Source: Bacteroidia bacterium
Lineage (GTDB): Bacteria; Bacteroidota; Bacteroidia; B-17B0; Aurantibacillaceae
Assembly: GCA_016787705.1 (NCBI GenBank)
Contig: JAEUTP010000014.1
Coordinates: 310,001 to 374,000, forward strand
DNA length: 64,000 bases
Direction: 5' to 3'
How positions within the stretch are numbered: the first letter of the stretch is position 1; every line of letters starts with the position of its first letter. The position numbers and the translations under genes were made by a program. Of this stretch, positions 17,554 through 25,695 are shown piece by piece. Below the pieces are notes generated by a model that saw nothing but the letters and a program-made list of their open reading frames with translations, had not been told where the DNA came from and made no database searches.

Positions 17554-19140
17554 TTATTGGTAATTAATATGATTATTATTTTTTACGGGTAAAATTATTG
17601 TAAATACAGCCCCTTCATTTACAACACCTTTCGCCCTGATTATACCATTATGCTTATCGATAATTTTTTTTGTAATGGCTAATCCAATCCCTGTTCCTTC
17701 GTATGTTTCTTTTGTATGTAAGCGTTGAAATATCACAAAGATCCTGTCTATAAACTTTTCGTCAAAACCAATGCCGTTATCTTTAAAATTTATGCGGCAA
17801 TAATTGCCATTGGTAACGGCAGGTGCGTTTATATCTTTTTCGTTAACAAAATCAGAAGTTATTGTAATAACTGGCTTCACATCCGTTTTTGTAAATTTAA
17901 GACAGTTACTTATAAGGTTTTGAAACACCTGTCTTATCTGGCTGGGAATAGCATCAATCGTTGGCAAAACAGAAAAATTAACATTTGCCTTTTCCTCGGC
18001 AATACGTATCTCAAGATCTGATAAGATTTCCTGCAAAACGGCATTCAGATCAGTAGATTCAAAAACAGCTTCAGCAGAAAGAAGTGAATAATTCAAAAGG
18101 TTATCTATCAGTCGCGACATTCTTTCGGATGATTTGATAGATTTATCCAATAGCATTTCTGCTTCTTTATTTTCGTTTAAATATTTATCTCTAACAAGAT
18201 AATTGAAGGTTTGTATTTTTCGAAGAGGTTCTTTTAAGTCATGTGAGGCTACCCAGGCAAATTGCTGCAATTCGTGATTTCTTGTTTCAAGCTCCTCATT
18301 CTTCAAAATTAATTCAGTTGTGCGTTCTTTTACTTTTTGTTCTAATAATTCATTAATTGTTTTTTGCTGATGAATATCCATAAAAGTACCCACCCATTTT
18401 ACGATCTCATTTTTTTGCTTTATTGCTTTTATCTTTAAAAAATAATACCGGTAATTATTGCTTTTTATTTTTTTTAAACGTACTTCGCTGTTAAAGTCTA
18501 ACCCTGCTTTTAAAGCTTCTTCCCATTTAGCAAGTACATAATTATCATCAATATGCGTTTCAGGAAACCTTGCTGGTGATTCAGAATATTCGAGCCATTG
18601 TTCATTCACATATTCAATTTCACCATTTTTATTTGTTGTGAAGGCTATTAAAGGAAGCGCTTCCATTACCGATCTTAGCTCATTCATACTTGCAGCCAGT
18701 TCTTCTTGCGCTTGCTTTCTGAATTCAATTTCTTTTTTTAGTGATTCCTGTATACGGTTTAACTCGCGTTTTTGTTCAGAAATCTTATAAAAGGTCTTTA
18801 CCTTTAATAACATGATATCAGGGTCAACAGGTTTTGTAACATAATCTGTTCCACCGGATGTATAACCTTTTGTAATGAATTTTTTTTCTTTATTAATTGC
18901 CGATAAAAAAATAATAGGTATATCGCTCGCTTTACTGTAACCCGATATAGCTTCTGCTACTTCAAAACCATCCATATCAGGCATCTGAACATCCAGGATA
19001 ATAAGCGAATAAGAGTTCTTTAAAACTTTTCTTAATGCTTCTTCACCTGAATTAGCTGTATCAACAATAAAATTATGTAATGTTAAAAGACTTTTAAGTG
19101 CGAAGATATTCTCTGACTTGTCATCAACTATTAAAATCAT
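17554..19140 (-). CDS. Cytosolic REC-PAS-histidine kinase
   Basis: 528 residues without membrane segments. An N-terminal receiver has acceptor Asp50 in LIILDVQMPDMDGFE and ends in VTKPVDP. A coiled-coil linker and a PAS domain (about 155-270, including ITFTTNK-like and WLEYSE phrases) precede a second coiled coil. A HisKA domain of the bacteriophytochrome type follows, with His300 in WVASHDLKEPLRK, then an ATPase domain with NLISNCLKF, DNGIGFD and GTGIGLAI. It is the first gene of the five-gene phosphorelay operon. Its N-terminal receiver suggests it takes phosphate or is modulated by another kinase rather than sensing outside signals directly. Confidence 0.92.
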   Translation of the reverse strand: MILIVDDKSENIFALKSLLTLHNFIVDTANSGEEALRKVLKNSYSLIILDVQMPDMDGFEVAEAISGYSKASDIPIIFLSAINKEKKFITKGYTSGGTDYVTKPVDPDIMLLKVKTFYKISEQKRELNRIQESLKKEIEFRKQAQEELAASMNELRSVMEALPLIAFTTNKNGEIEYVNEQWLEYSESPARFPETHIDDNYVLAKWEEALKAGLDFNSEVRLKKIKSNNYRYYFLKIKAIKQKNEIVKWVGTFMDIHQQKTINELLEQKVKERTTELILKNEELETRNHELQQFAWVASHDLKEPLRKIQTFNYLVRDKYLNENKEAEMLLDKSIKSSERMSRLIDNLLNYSLLSAEAVFESTDLNAVLQEILSDLEIRIAEEKANVNFSVLPTIDAIPSQIRQVFQNLISNCLKFTKTDVKPVITITSDFVNEKDINAPAVTNGNYCRINFKDNGIGFDEKFIDRIFVIFQRLHTKETYEGTGIGLAITKKIIDKHNGIIRAKGVVNEGAVFTIILPVKNNNHINYQ

Positions 19141-19307
19141 GCGATAAAAATAAGTAATACGTACCTAACCGCTTTAATTTCTGTTGGGGAATTTTATGCC
19201 CAACATTCGTTTTTTTTAGCAAATGTGAACATATTCATAGTAAAACAAACATCTACTTTTGGTAATAGGTTTTTGGTTTTTGAATCAAAAAACTTAAAAT
19301 AGCTTGT

Positions 19308-19817
19308 TTATTTTCTTCTTGAAAACGGAAAAGGGACCGTTACGTTCTTTCCTTCCCTTACCGCCGAGATCTCAGCAAATAAAGAATCGTTATTTATTTT
19401 TTTATACATTATCTTTGTAGGAAAATCATGTTTCGGATTTTCAAATATCCATTCATTTTCGTTAGATGATGTTAATGCAAATTCAACCGGCTTACCACCA
19501 TTTTGATCTTTTACAACCGGAATATAATAAAGCTTTCTGCTTTTTTCTTCAATGGTCATTGTTTCAAAAGCCACAGTATCTTTTCCTTCTATAGTAATCC
19601 CTACACCATAAAAAACAGAATCGTTTTTCTTTTCCCATTTTTCAGAGCTAAAATCAACAGAGGAAGTTCTTTCCCATTTTCCAGCTAACCAGGCAAGTTT
19701 TTCTATTCCATCATAACTTTTAATCGCTTCTGTAGAAGCTGTATCAGATTGTGGTCTGGAACAGGCACAAAAAAACACTGCAAATAAAAGAACAATAAAC
19801 AATTTACTATTTATCAT
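19308..19817 (-). CDS. DUF6265-like lipoprotein
   Basis: 169-residue predicted lipoprotein with a hydrophobic signal and lipobox (FFCAC, Cys about 19), then a lipocalin-like beta domain. The phrases LAWLAGKWERTSS near the start and FENPKHDFPTKI near residue 130 match the DUF6265 family, whose function is not known. It begins 5 bp after the stop of the M43 metalloprotease and is probably translated from the same mRNA. The 167 bp downstream (19141-19307) contain only short hairpins such as GTTGGG...CCCAAC and no gene. Confidence 0.85.
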   Translation of the reverse strand: MINSKLFIVLLFAVFFCACSRPQSDTASTEAIKSYDGIEKLAWLAGKWERTSSVDFSSEKWEKKNDSVFYGVGITIEGKDTVAFETMTIEEKSRKLYYIPVVKDQNGGKPVEFALTSSNENEWIFENPKHDFPTKIMYKKINNDSLFAEISAVREGKNVTVPFPFSRRK

Positions 19818-19822
19818 ATCAA

Positions 19823-21850
19823 TTACTGCTTAATTATTTTTACTATTCTGCTACCTTCCGTCGAATTTAATTTCATGAAATAAATCCCTGCATTTAAAAT
19901 TTCTATGTTTAAAATTTTTATTTCATCATTACCTTTTTCCAGTTGTATACTTATATCTTTTCCTAAAATATCATACAAATGAACAGAGTTTATTTTGTTA
20001 AGATCATTTCCTTTAACACTTAATGTATTAGTAAATGGATTTGGGTAAACAAATACTGCACTTAAAATATTGCTATTTTCTTTAATACCTACCACACCAC
20101 TTACATTAATATCGTCAACATATACATTATTGCCACCGGCAGGTGTAAATTCAATTTTAAACGCCACTTGTTGATTACCCTCATAACCTGACAAACTCAG
20201 CATTTCTGTTTTCCACTGCGCTAATTGTGGATTTAGAAAAGCAGAAGTAATAACGGTACCCGTTGTGCTTAACTGCGTTCCTGTTTTTGAGAACAATGCA
20301 TTCCAGGTGACGCCGCAATCTGTAGAGATAAACACTTTTAAAATATCGTTATTACTGGTTGATTGTTGTGCGTAAGCATATTTAAATTCAAATTGCGGCA
20401 CGCTAACCAGATTTTGCAAATTGTACATAGGACTATAAATACTTACCGGCCCGTTTGGATTATCATAAAAATTATCTACCCATGCACAACTCGTACCACT
20501 GGCAGCAGTAACCGTATTGGTTTTAAAGCCGCTGCCATATTGAGGAATAGTAGATAACCAATTATTATCAGGAAAGCCTGCTTCAAAACCTTGTGTAAGA
20601 TTTAGAGTGCCACTATTAGTCCCGGCTAAAACAATTAAATTTTGTTTAACGATAGAATCTTCACCAAAAGCATTACTTACTTTTAACTTAACACTAGCAA
20701 GACCGGAGCTAGTAAAGCTTAAAATACCATTTTGTAAGGTAGAAGTATTGCTGGCAGACGGACTGCTCCAGAGCCAGCCGGTTACGGGCGCATTATAACT
20801 GTAATCGGTAAAGGTAAAATTGTTGCCAACACATGTTACAGGATTTGAAACAAATTCTGCTTTTGGTGCACAGGCCGTATTAGGATTTATTATACCTGTT
20901 GCAATTAAATTAGTGTTGGATGATAAATTATCTCTGCCTGCTATGCCACCAATAATACAATTGTGCATTCTTGTTTTTTGCCCTTGCGTAAACATTCTTG
21001 AGCAATAGGCATACTCCATATAATTTTGAACATTTTCAACGATACCCGATGTACATACTGCCGAACTTAAATTACAATTTGTGTGACCTTTTGTAATTGG
21101 CGTATCGCTTACACCATCATCACCACAGGCAACACCCGGTTGATTGGTACTACCCCAAACATGCTGTAGGTTAAACCAATGCCCAGTTTCGTGTGTTAAT
21201 GTGCGCGAGGTAAATGAATTCGATGTACCTATGCTTCCAACATAATTATGTAAAACAACAATAGCATCGGCGCTGGCACTTGCCGTACCCGGTAAATACG
21301 TGTAACCCGCAGCGCCAGCCTGCATTGTTTTTACCACGTACACATTCATATATTTTGTTCGGTCCCAGGTATAAATATAATTTGAGAAGCTTGGTGTCCA
21401 GTTTGTATTAGCAGTATAATGGCGGGTAATACCATTGGTGCATTGTCCGTTCTCGTCAATTGTAGCTAATTTAAATTCTATCTGGCAATCGGCCGCAAGG
21501 GCCTTGTATTGGTTAATAATACTAGTTGTATCTGCATTTTTTTTTGCAAAATCCCTGTTCAGTATTTTCATGGCATCATTTATCTGAGCATCGCTTATAT
21601 TTTCGTTGCCCCCCAAATGTAAAATATGAAATACAACAGGAATAGTATAAGTTGAAATAGTTGTTTTTTGCGCAGAGCCTTTAGCGTCCTGCTCATCGGC
21701 TGCTTTTATTAAATCGTCAAATCTTTTTTTTGCCGTTCTATCCTGATTAAATAAGTACTCATTGGCCTCCAGGAAGCCGCATTTAAATTCGTTTTGCGCG
21801 GTAATAATTCCACTAAAAAGCAGTAGAAAATTTAATAAAAGTTTTTTCAT
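19823..21850 (-). CDS. Secreted M43 (pappalysin-like) metalloprotease with type IX sorting domain
   Basis: 675 residues with a signal peptide ending IITAQ. A zinc-protease domain follows, whose motif HETGHWFNLQH places His220, Glu221, His224 and the third-ligand region (His230) as in M43 peptidases; a Met-turn candidate is NYMEYAYC. A PKD-like domain (about 330-410) and a jelly-roll/adhesion-like domain come next. The C-terminal 80 residues form a type A sorting domain (VFVYPNPFTNTLSVKG ... GIYFMKL), so the protein should leave the cell by type IX secretion and have this domain removed by a PorU-type sortase. Such a sortase homologue is encoded at 3493. A minus-strand -7 element lies at 21868-21875. 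Confidence 0.92.
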   Translation of the reverse strand: MKKLLLNFLLLFSGIITAQNEFKCGFLEANEYLFNQDRTAKKRFDDLIKAADEQDAKGSAQKTTISTYTIPVVFHILHLGGNENISDAQINDAMKILNRDFAKKNADTTSIINQYKALAADCQIEFKLATIDENGQCTNGITRHYTANTNWTPSFSNYIYTWDRTKYMNVYVVKTMQAGAAGYTYLPGTASASADAIVVLHNYVGSIGTSNSFTSRTLTHETGHWFNLQHVWGSTNQPGVACGDDGVSDTPITKGHTNCNLSSAVCTSGIVENVQNYMEYAYCSRMFTQGQKTRMHNCIIGGIAGRDNLSSNTNLIATGIINPNTACAPKAEFVSNPVTCVGNNFTFTDYSYNAPVTGWLWSSPSASNTSTLQNGILSFTSSGLASVKLKVSNAFGEDSIVKQNLIVLAGTNSGTLNLTQGFEAGFPDNNWLSTIPQYGSGFKTNTVTAASGTSCAWVDNFYDNPNGPVSIYSPMYNLQNLVSVPQFEFKYAYAQQSTSNNDILKVFISTDCGVTWNALFSKTGTQLSTTGTVITSAFLNPQLAQWKTEMLSLSGYEGNQQVAFKIEFTPAGGNNVYVDDINVSGVVGIKENSNILSAVFVYPNPFTNTLSVKGNDLNKINSVHLYDILGKDISIQLEKGNDEIKILNIEILNAGIYFMKLNSTEGSRIVKIIKQ

Positions 21851-21867
21851 GTATTTTAAAAGATATT

Positions 21868-21875
21868 TAAAGGTA
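21868..21875 (-). promoter_or_regulatory. Putative -7 element TACCTTTA for the M43 protease gene
   Basis: TAnnTTTA on the minus strand, 17 nt before the ATG at 21850. It is divergent from the purK promoter. Confidence 0.4.
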
Positions 21876-21891
21876 TCAATTTTACTTTAAT

Positions 21892-21899
21892 TATCTTTA
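21892..21899 (+). promoter_or_regulatory. Putative -7 element TATCTTTA before purK
   Basis: TAnnTTTA followed by C, 18 nt before the purK ATG. The same core TATCTTTA occurs before 34278 and 62996. Confidence 0.45.
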
Positions 21900-21917
21900 C
21901 CAATCAAATTTTGATAC

Positions 21918-23060
21918 ATGTTAAAAACCATTCAACAAATAAATATTGGCATTTTGGGCGGCGGGCAGTTAGGAAGGATGCTTATACAGAACGCTATAAA
22001 TCTAAACTTAAATATTTCCGTTTTAGATCCGGATAAAAATGCGCCTTGCAGGTATTTGGTTAAAAAATTTACTTTGGGTGATCTTAATGATTACGAGACT
22101 GTTTATGATTTTGGAAAAGATAAAGATCTTATTACTATTGAGATTGAGAATGTAAATGTGGAAGCACTTAAAGCACTGGAAAAAGAGGGAAAAAAAGTTT
22201 ATCCACAACCACATATCATTGAAATGATACAGGATAAAGGATCTCAAAAAATGTTTTACCAACGTAATAATATTCCGAGCCCTGACTTTTTTTTAGTGGA
22301 AAACAAAAAGCAAATTACAAAATATGCCGACTACTTTCCTTTCTTTCAAAAACTGCGTAAAGGCGGTTACGATGGCAAAGGCGTTGTAAAACTGGTTAAT
22401 CCTCATCATTTAGAGAAAGCCTTTGAAGCAGCATCTGTATTAGAACGTTTAGTTGATTTTGATAAAGAACTTTCTGTGGTTGTTGCACGCAGCGAAAGTG
22501 GCGAGATAAAATGTTTTCCGGTAGTGGAATGTGAATTTAACCCGGAGGCAAATCTGGTTGAATTCTTATTCAGTCCTGCCAATATTAAAAAAAGTGTAGA
22601 GAAAGAAGCTTTAAAACTGGCCGCTGATATTGCAGAAAAGCTTGGCATTGTTGGTCTTTTAGCGGTTGAATTATTTTTAACCAAAGAAGGGAAAGTTCTG
22701 GTAAATGAAATTGCGCCACGAACTCATAATAGCGGTCATCATACTATTGAAGGAAATATAACTTCACAATTTGAACAACAATGGCGTGCTATTTTAAATT
22801 TACCATTAGGCGATACTTCTATTATTAAAGCCGGTGTAATGGTTAATCTTTTAGGAGATTTTGGGCATGAAGGAAACGCCATTTATCAAGGCTTAGAAGA
22901 TATATTAAAATTCAGTGGTGTTTATGTGCATTTGTATGGTAAAGCCATAACAAAGCCATTTCGCAAAATGGGCCATGCTACTATTGTTGATGATGATATT
23001 TTAAAAGCAAAGCAAAAAGCCAGATTGGTAAAAAATACACTAAAAATTGTAGCTAAATAA
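21918..23060 (+). CDS. purK: 5-(carboxyamino)imidazole ribonucleotide synthase
   Basis: 380-residue ATP-grasp enzyme that carboxylates AIR to N5-CAIR with ATP and bicarbonate in purine synthesis. The N-terminal pre-ATP-grasp Rossmann fold begins IGILGGGQLGRML. The ATP-binding core has LRKGGYDGKGV, and the metal/ATP-binding segment is VNEIAPRTHNSGHHTIE. Length is normal. Three more genes follow on the same strand at 3, 2 and 44 bp, so purK probably heads a short operon. No purE is present in this window. Confidence 0.95.
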   Translation: MLKTIQQINIGILGGGQLGRMLIQNAINLNLNISVLDPDKNAPCRYLVKKFTLGDLNDYETVYDFGKDKDLITIEIENVNVEALKALEKEGKKVYPQPHIIEMIQDKGSQKMFYQRNNIPSPDFFLVENKKQITKYADYFPFFQKLRKGGYDGKGVVKLVNPHHLEKAFEAASVLERLVDFDKELSVVVARSESGEIKCFPVVECEFNPEANLVEFLFSPANIKKSVEKEALKLAADIAEKLGIVGLLAVELFLTKEGKVLVNEIAPRTHNSGHHTIEGNITSQFEQQWRAILNLPLGDTSIIKAGVMVNLLGDFGHEGNAIYQGLEDILKFSGVYVHLYGKAITKPFRKMGHATIVDDDILKAKQKARLVKNTLKIVAK

Positions 23061-23063
23061 TTT

Positions 23064-23423
23064 ATGGAAAAACGCACTTGCCCTGAATGTGGAGAAATTA
23101 TTAAAGGCCGTGTTGATAAGAAATTTTGCAGTGATATGTGCCGCAACGCTTTTAACAACAAGGTTAACAGCGATAGCACTAATTATGTAAGAAACATAAA
23201 CAATATTTTACGTAAAAACCGAAGGGTTTTGGAAGAAAATTTACAAGGTGAAAAAACAACATTGGGCAAACAAAAATTAATTGATAAAGGATTTAATTTT
23301 AAATACTTCACACATCAAACAATTACAAAAAACAACCATACTTACATTTGGTGTTATGAATTTGGATACCTTCCACTCGATAAGGATCTTATTCTTATAG
23401 TAAAAAGGAAACAGGAAAATTAG
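23064..23423 (+). CDS. Small Zn-ribbon protein (DUF2116-like)
   Basis: 119 residues. The N-terminus holds a four-cysteine zinc ribbon (CPECG ... FCSDMCRNAF, Cys at about 6, 9, 23 and 27) of the type annotated as DUF2116. The rest is basic and helical, then beta (YIWCYEFGYLPLDKD). No catalytic motif is visible; nucleic-acid or protein binding is a guess. It lies 3 bp after purK and 2 bp before the paiB-like gene. Confidence 0.8.
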   Translation: MEKRTCPECGEIIKGRVDKKFCSDMCRNAFNNKVNSDSTNYVRNINNILRKNRRVLEENLQGEKTTLGKQKLIDKGFNFKYFTHQTITKNNHTYIWCYEFGYLPLDKDLILIVKRKQEN

Positions 23424-23425
23424 AT

Positions 23426-24043
23426 ATGTACACTCCACGCGACTATAAGAACGATAATATTGATGAAATTAAAAATTTCATTCAACAAAATAGCTTTGGT
23501 ATTTTGGTTGTTGAAGCCGATGGAAAAATTACAGCCACACACATTCCGCTTGAATTACACAAAAACGAAAAAAGCGAAGATGTTTTGTGCGGTCACATAT
23601 CAAAAGCCAATCCACAATGGAAAAGTTTTGAAACTGCTAATGAGGTGTTGGCTATATTTTCAGGTCCGCACACTTACATTTCCTCTTCTTGGTACGATCA
23701 CGAAAATGTACCAACCTGGAATTATATTGCCGCCCATGTTTATGGAAGCATTCACATAATGAATGATGATGAAGTTTTAAAAGCTTTAAAACGGTTGGTA
23801 AACAAATACGAAAAAGCTTCTAAAAAGCCTGTTGATATTGATAAAATGACACCTGGTTATGTAGAAAAGGAAATGAGAGGTGTGGTTGGCTTTGAAATTA
23901 AGATCACAAAAATAGAAGCGGCCTATAAATTATCTCAAAACAGGGATCAAAAAAACCACGACTCTATTATTAGCGAACTAGAGAAAAAACGAGATTCAGC
24001 TTCAATTGCCATTGCCAACGAAATGAAAGCAAGAAAAAAGTAA
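23426..24043 (+). CDS. FMN-binding PaiB family protein
   Basis: 205 residues with a split-barrel FMN-binding fold. Family phrases are MYTPRDY at the start, HIPLELH, HISKANPQWK, FSGPHTYISSSWY, VPTWNYIAAHVYG, and the C-terminal MRGVVGFEIKITKIEAAYKLSQNR. In Bacillus, PaiB acts as a negative regulator of sporulation and protease genes; in other phyla its role is unknown, and the fold could support an oxidoreductase or a flavin-sensing function. It is co-directional and nearly contiguous with purK and the Zn-ribbon gene. Confidence 0.92.
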   Translation: MYTPRDYKNDNIDEIKNFIQQNSFGILVVEADGKITATHIPLELHKNEKSEDVLCGHISKANPQWKSFETANEVLAIFSGPHTYISSSWYDHENVPTWNYIAAHVYGSIHIMNDDEVLKALKRLVNKYEKASKKPVDIDKMTPGYVEKEMRGVVGFEIKITKIEAAYKLSQNRDQKNHDSIISELEKKRDSASIAIANEMKARKK

Positions 24044-24087
24044 TTTCTAAAACCTACAGGCATGAATATTGCATCATCTTATTTAAG

Positions 24088-24501
24088 ATGAAAAGGTGTT
24101 TGATAGTTATTGTATTGATCGGCTTAATAACAACCGGTTATGCTCAAACGGGTTTAAAAGGCGTGGTTTGGGTACTGTCAAAGATCGATGATACCAAAGA
24201 AAAAGCCAGCATTAATCTTAATCACAGCCACTCTATTTTAAAATTTGAAGATTCTACTTATACCGGTTATGGCTGCAATGGCTTTTCAGGCAAATACAAA
24301 ATTGTAGGTAATAAAATTAACTTTATTGGTGGTATGCAAATTACCGATAACGCTTGTGGAAACCCCAATGATTATAAAGCGCAGAATTATGTATTAGATA
24401 ATTTTATTCAATTAGAATATAAGCTGGAAGGAGAAAGTCTCATCCTTACAAAAGCCGGTGAGGTGATCTTCACCTACAATAAACAAAAGCCTGAAAAATG
24501 A
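24088..24501 (+). CDS. META domain-containing secreted protein (HslJ-like)
   Basis: 137 residues with a signal peptide ending GYAQ and one META domain. The domain shows the typical opening VWVLSKIDD, the YGCNGFSGKYKIVGNKINF core, the MQITDNACGN segment, and a final LILTKAGEVIFTYNK. The META domain occurs in HslJ and in various envelope proteins and has no defined enzymatic role. The gene ends next to the stop of the nucleoid-associated protein gene (convergent, no gap). Confidence 0.88.
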   Translation: MKRCLIVIVLIGLITTGYAQTGLKGVVWVLSKIDDTKEKASINLNHSHSILKFEDSTYTGYGCNGFSGKYKIVGNKINFIGGMQITDNACGNPNDYKAQNYVLDNFIQLEYKLEGESLILTKAGEVIFTYNKQKPEK

Positions 24502-25557
24502 TTATCCGGCCTCTTCGTTCACATAAAACAGCTTATAATATTTTAAGCCTTTTTCTTCATCATAACCACGCTCTATGTAATCGTGGCGCGAATGAATGTA
24601 AATATGGAAATTCTTATCCAGTTTAACCACGCTGCGCATATACTTCTGGTTCTTTTTCACTGCTGTTTGCGAAACATCAAATTCATCTATAGCTGTGAGA
24701 TCCATTTTTTTATTAAAATCCTTGCGGTAATCCTTAAAAGCACCAATTAACTCTGGTTCAATCAACACTTCTTTCTCAAAATCTTTTAAATTGAATTTAT
24801 CTTTTTCTTTAAAATATGATGTACTGCGGTTAAGCATCATCATCTGATCCTGTTTATTTACATTATTGGCTTCCGTTAATACCTCTTCACAAAAACCGCG
24901 CGATGTATCAATAAAGTTTTTAGTATGGTAATAACCATTTGGCTTAATTACTGCGTTTAAAAAATCTTCCTGCCAGTACAATGCGCATTCGGCATTACGG
25001 TTATTGGTATCAATAATACTGAGCTTATAACCGTTGTTTTTATCAAGGTCAAATACCAAGCAACCTTTGTCAAGTTTGTTAATATTTATGCCATTATCGC
25101 AGTCTATGTCAAAAGTATCAACATGCTGATAAACTTTCAGGTAAGTTTCCTTATTCTCTGTCTTAAAAAAGCCAATCGCATTACATAATTCACCATCTAC
25201 CACTGCATCCCTGAAAAAACAGGTATAAAATTCTCCACCTTTTATTTTTGGGTGCATACTTTGATCGTACAAATGTTTTGCCGCTTGTTTGCTTTGTTTT
25301 ACAAACTCTTTTTGCGAGCCAAAAATATCTTCGCAAGCATTGGCAACACTATCTAACGAAACATCAACCTTACCCTTGAACTGGTAATAAATATCGGTTT
25401 TAAACGGATTTAAAAAATATCTTAAAACTGTTTCTTTTACAAAATCATCTTTAAACTCAAACACTTTATCACTTAAAGTGAGCTCTTCGCCCAAACCTTT
25501 ATTACCAACAAAATGCACACAAAAGTGAGTGAGCTGCGCACGAGAAAAATCTATCAT
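24502..25557 (-). CDS. 37-kDa nucleoid-associated protein (NdpA/YejK family)
   Basis: 351 residues. The family N-terminus (HFVGNKGLGEELTLSDK) and the central segment GGEFYTCFFRDAVVDGELCNAIGFFK are clear, and the C-terminus carries the expected YIHSRHDYIERGYDEEKGLKYYKLFYVNE. Members bind the nucleoid; their exact activity is not settled. An upstream in-frame ATG at 25611 exists, but a minus-strand -7 element (TATATTTA, 25576-25583) lies between the two. The start at 25557 (MIDFSRAQL) is therefore preferred and agrees with family length. Confidence 0.9.
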   Translation of the reverse strand: MIDFSRAQLTHFCVHFVGNKGLGEELTLSDKVFEFKDDFVKETVLRYFLNPFKTDIYYQFKGKVDVSLDSVANACEDIFGSQKEFVKQSKQAAKHLYDQSMHPKIKGGEFYTCFFRDAVVDGELCNAIGFFKTENKETYLKVYQHVDTFDIDCDNGININKLDKGCLVFDLDKNNGYKLSIIDTNNRNAECALYWQEDFLNAVIKPNGYYHTKNFIDTSRGFCEEVLTEANNVNKQDQMMMLNRSTSYFKEKDKFNLKDFEKEVLIEPELIGAFKDYRKDFNKKMDLTAIDEFDVSQTAVKKNQKYMRSVVKLDKNFHIYIHSRHDYIERGYDEEKGLKYYKLFYVNEEAG

Positions 25558-25575
25558 AGTAATGTTATTTCCTGC

Positions 25576-25583
25576 TAAATATA
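25576..25583 (-). promoter_or_regulatory. Putative -7 element TATATTTA for the nucleoid-associated protein gene
   Basis: TAnnTTTA on the minus strand, 18 nt before the ATG at 25557. It makes the longer ORF start at 25611 unlikely. Confidence 0.45.
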
Positions 25584-25682
25584 ACACTCTTAAAGGAGTG
25601 GCATTTAACAATATTTAAACAAGTTTTTAGCAGGTCTGGCAAAATATGTGATGAGTGAATATGAAATTACGTTTAAAAAAAT

Positions 25683-25690
25683 TAAATTTG
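25683..25690 (+). promoter_or_regulatory. -7 element TAAATTTG for the tail-specific protease gene
   Basis: Exact TAnnTTTG, ending 5 nt before the ATG at 25696. A transcript from here would begin at or next to that ATG, so an upstream start at 25648 would not be transcribed. Confidence 0.55.
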
Positions 25691-25695
25691 TGTAT

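Noticed and set aside
19199..19220. Hairpin GTTGGG...CCCAAC followed by a T-run as a plus-strand terminator
   Set aside because: No plus-strand gene lies upstream, and on the minus strand there is no T-run after it.
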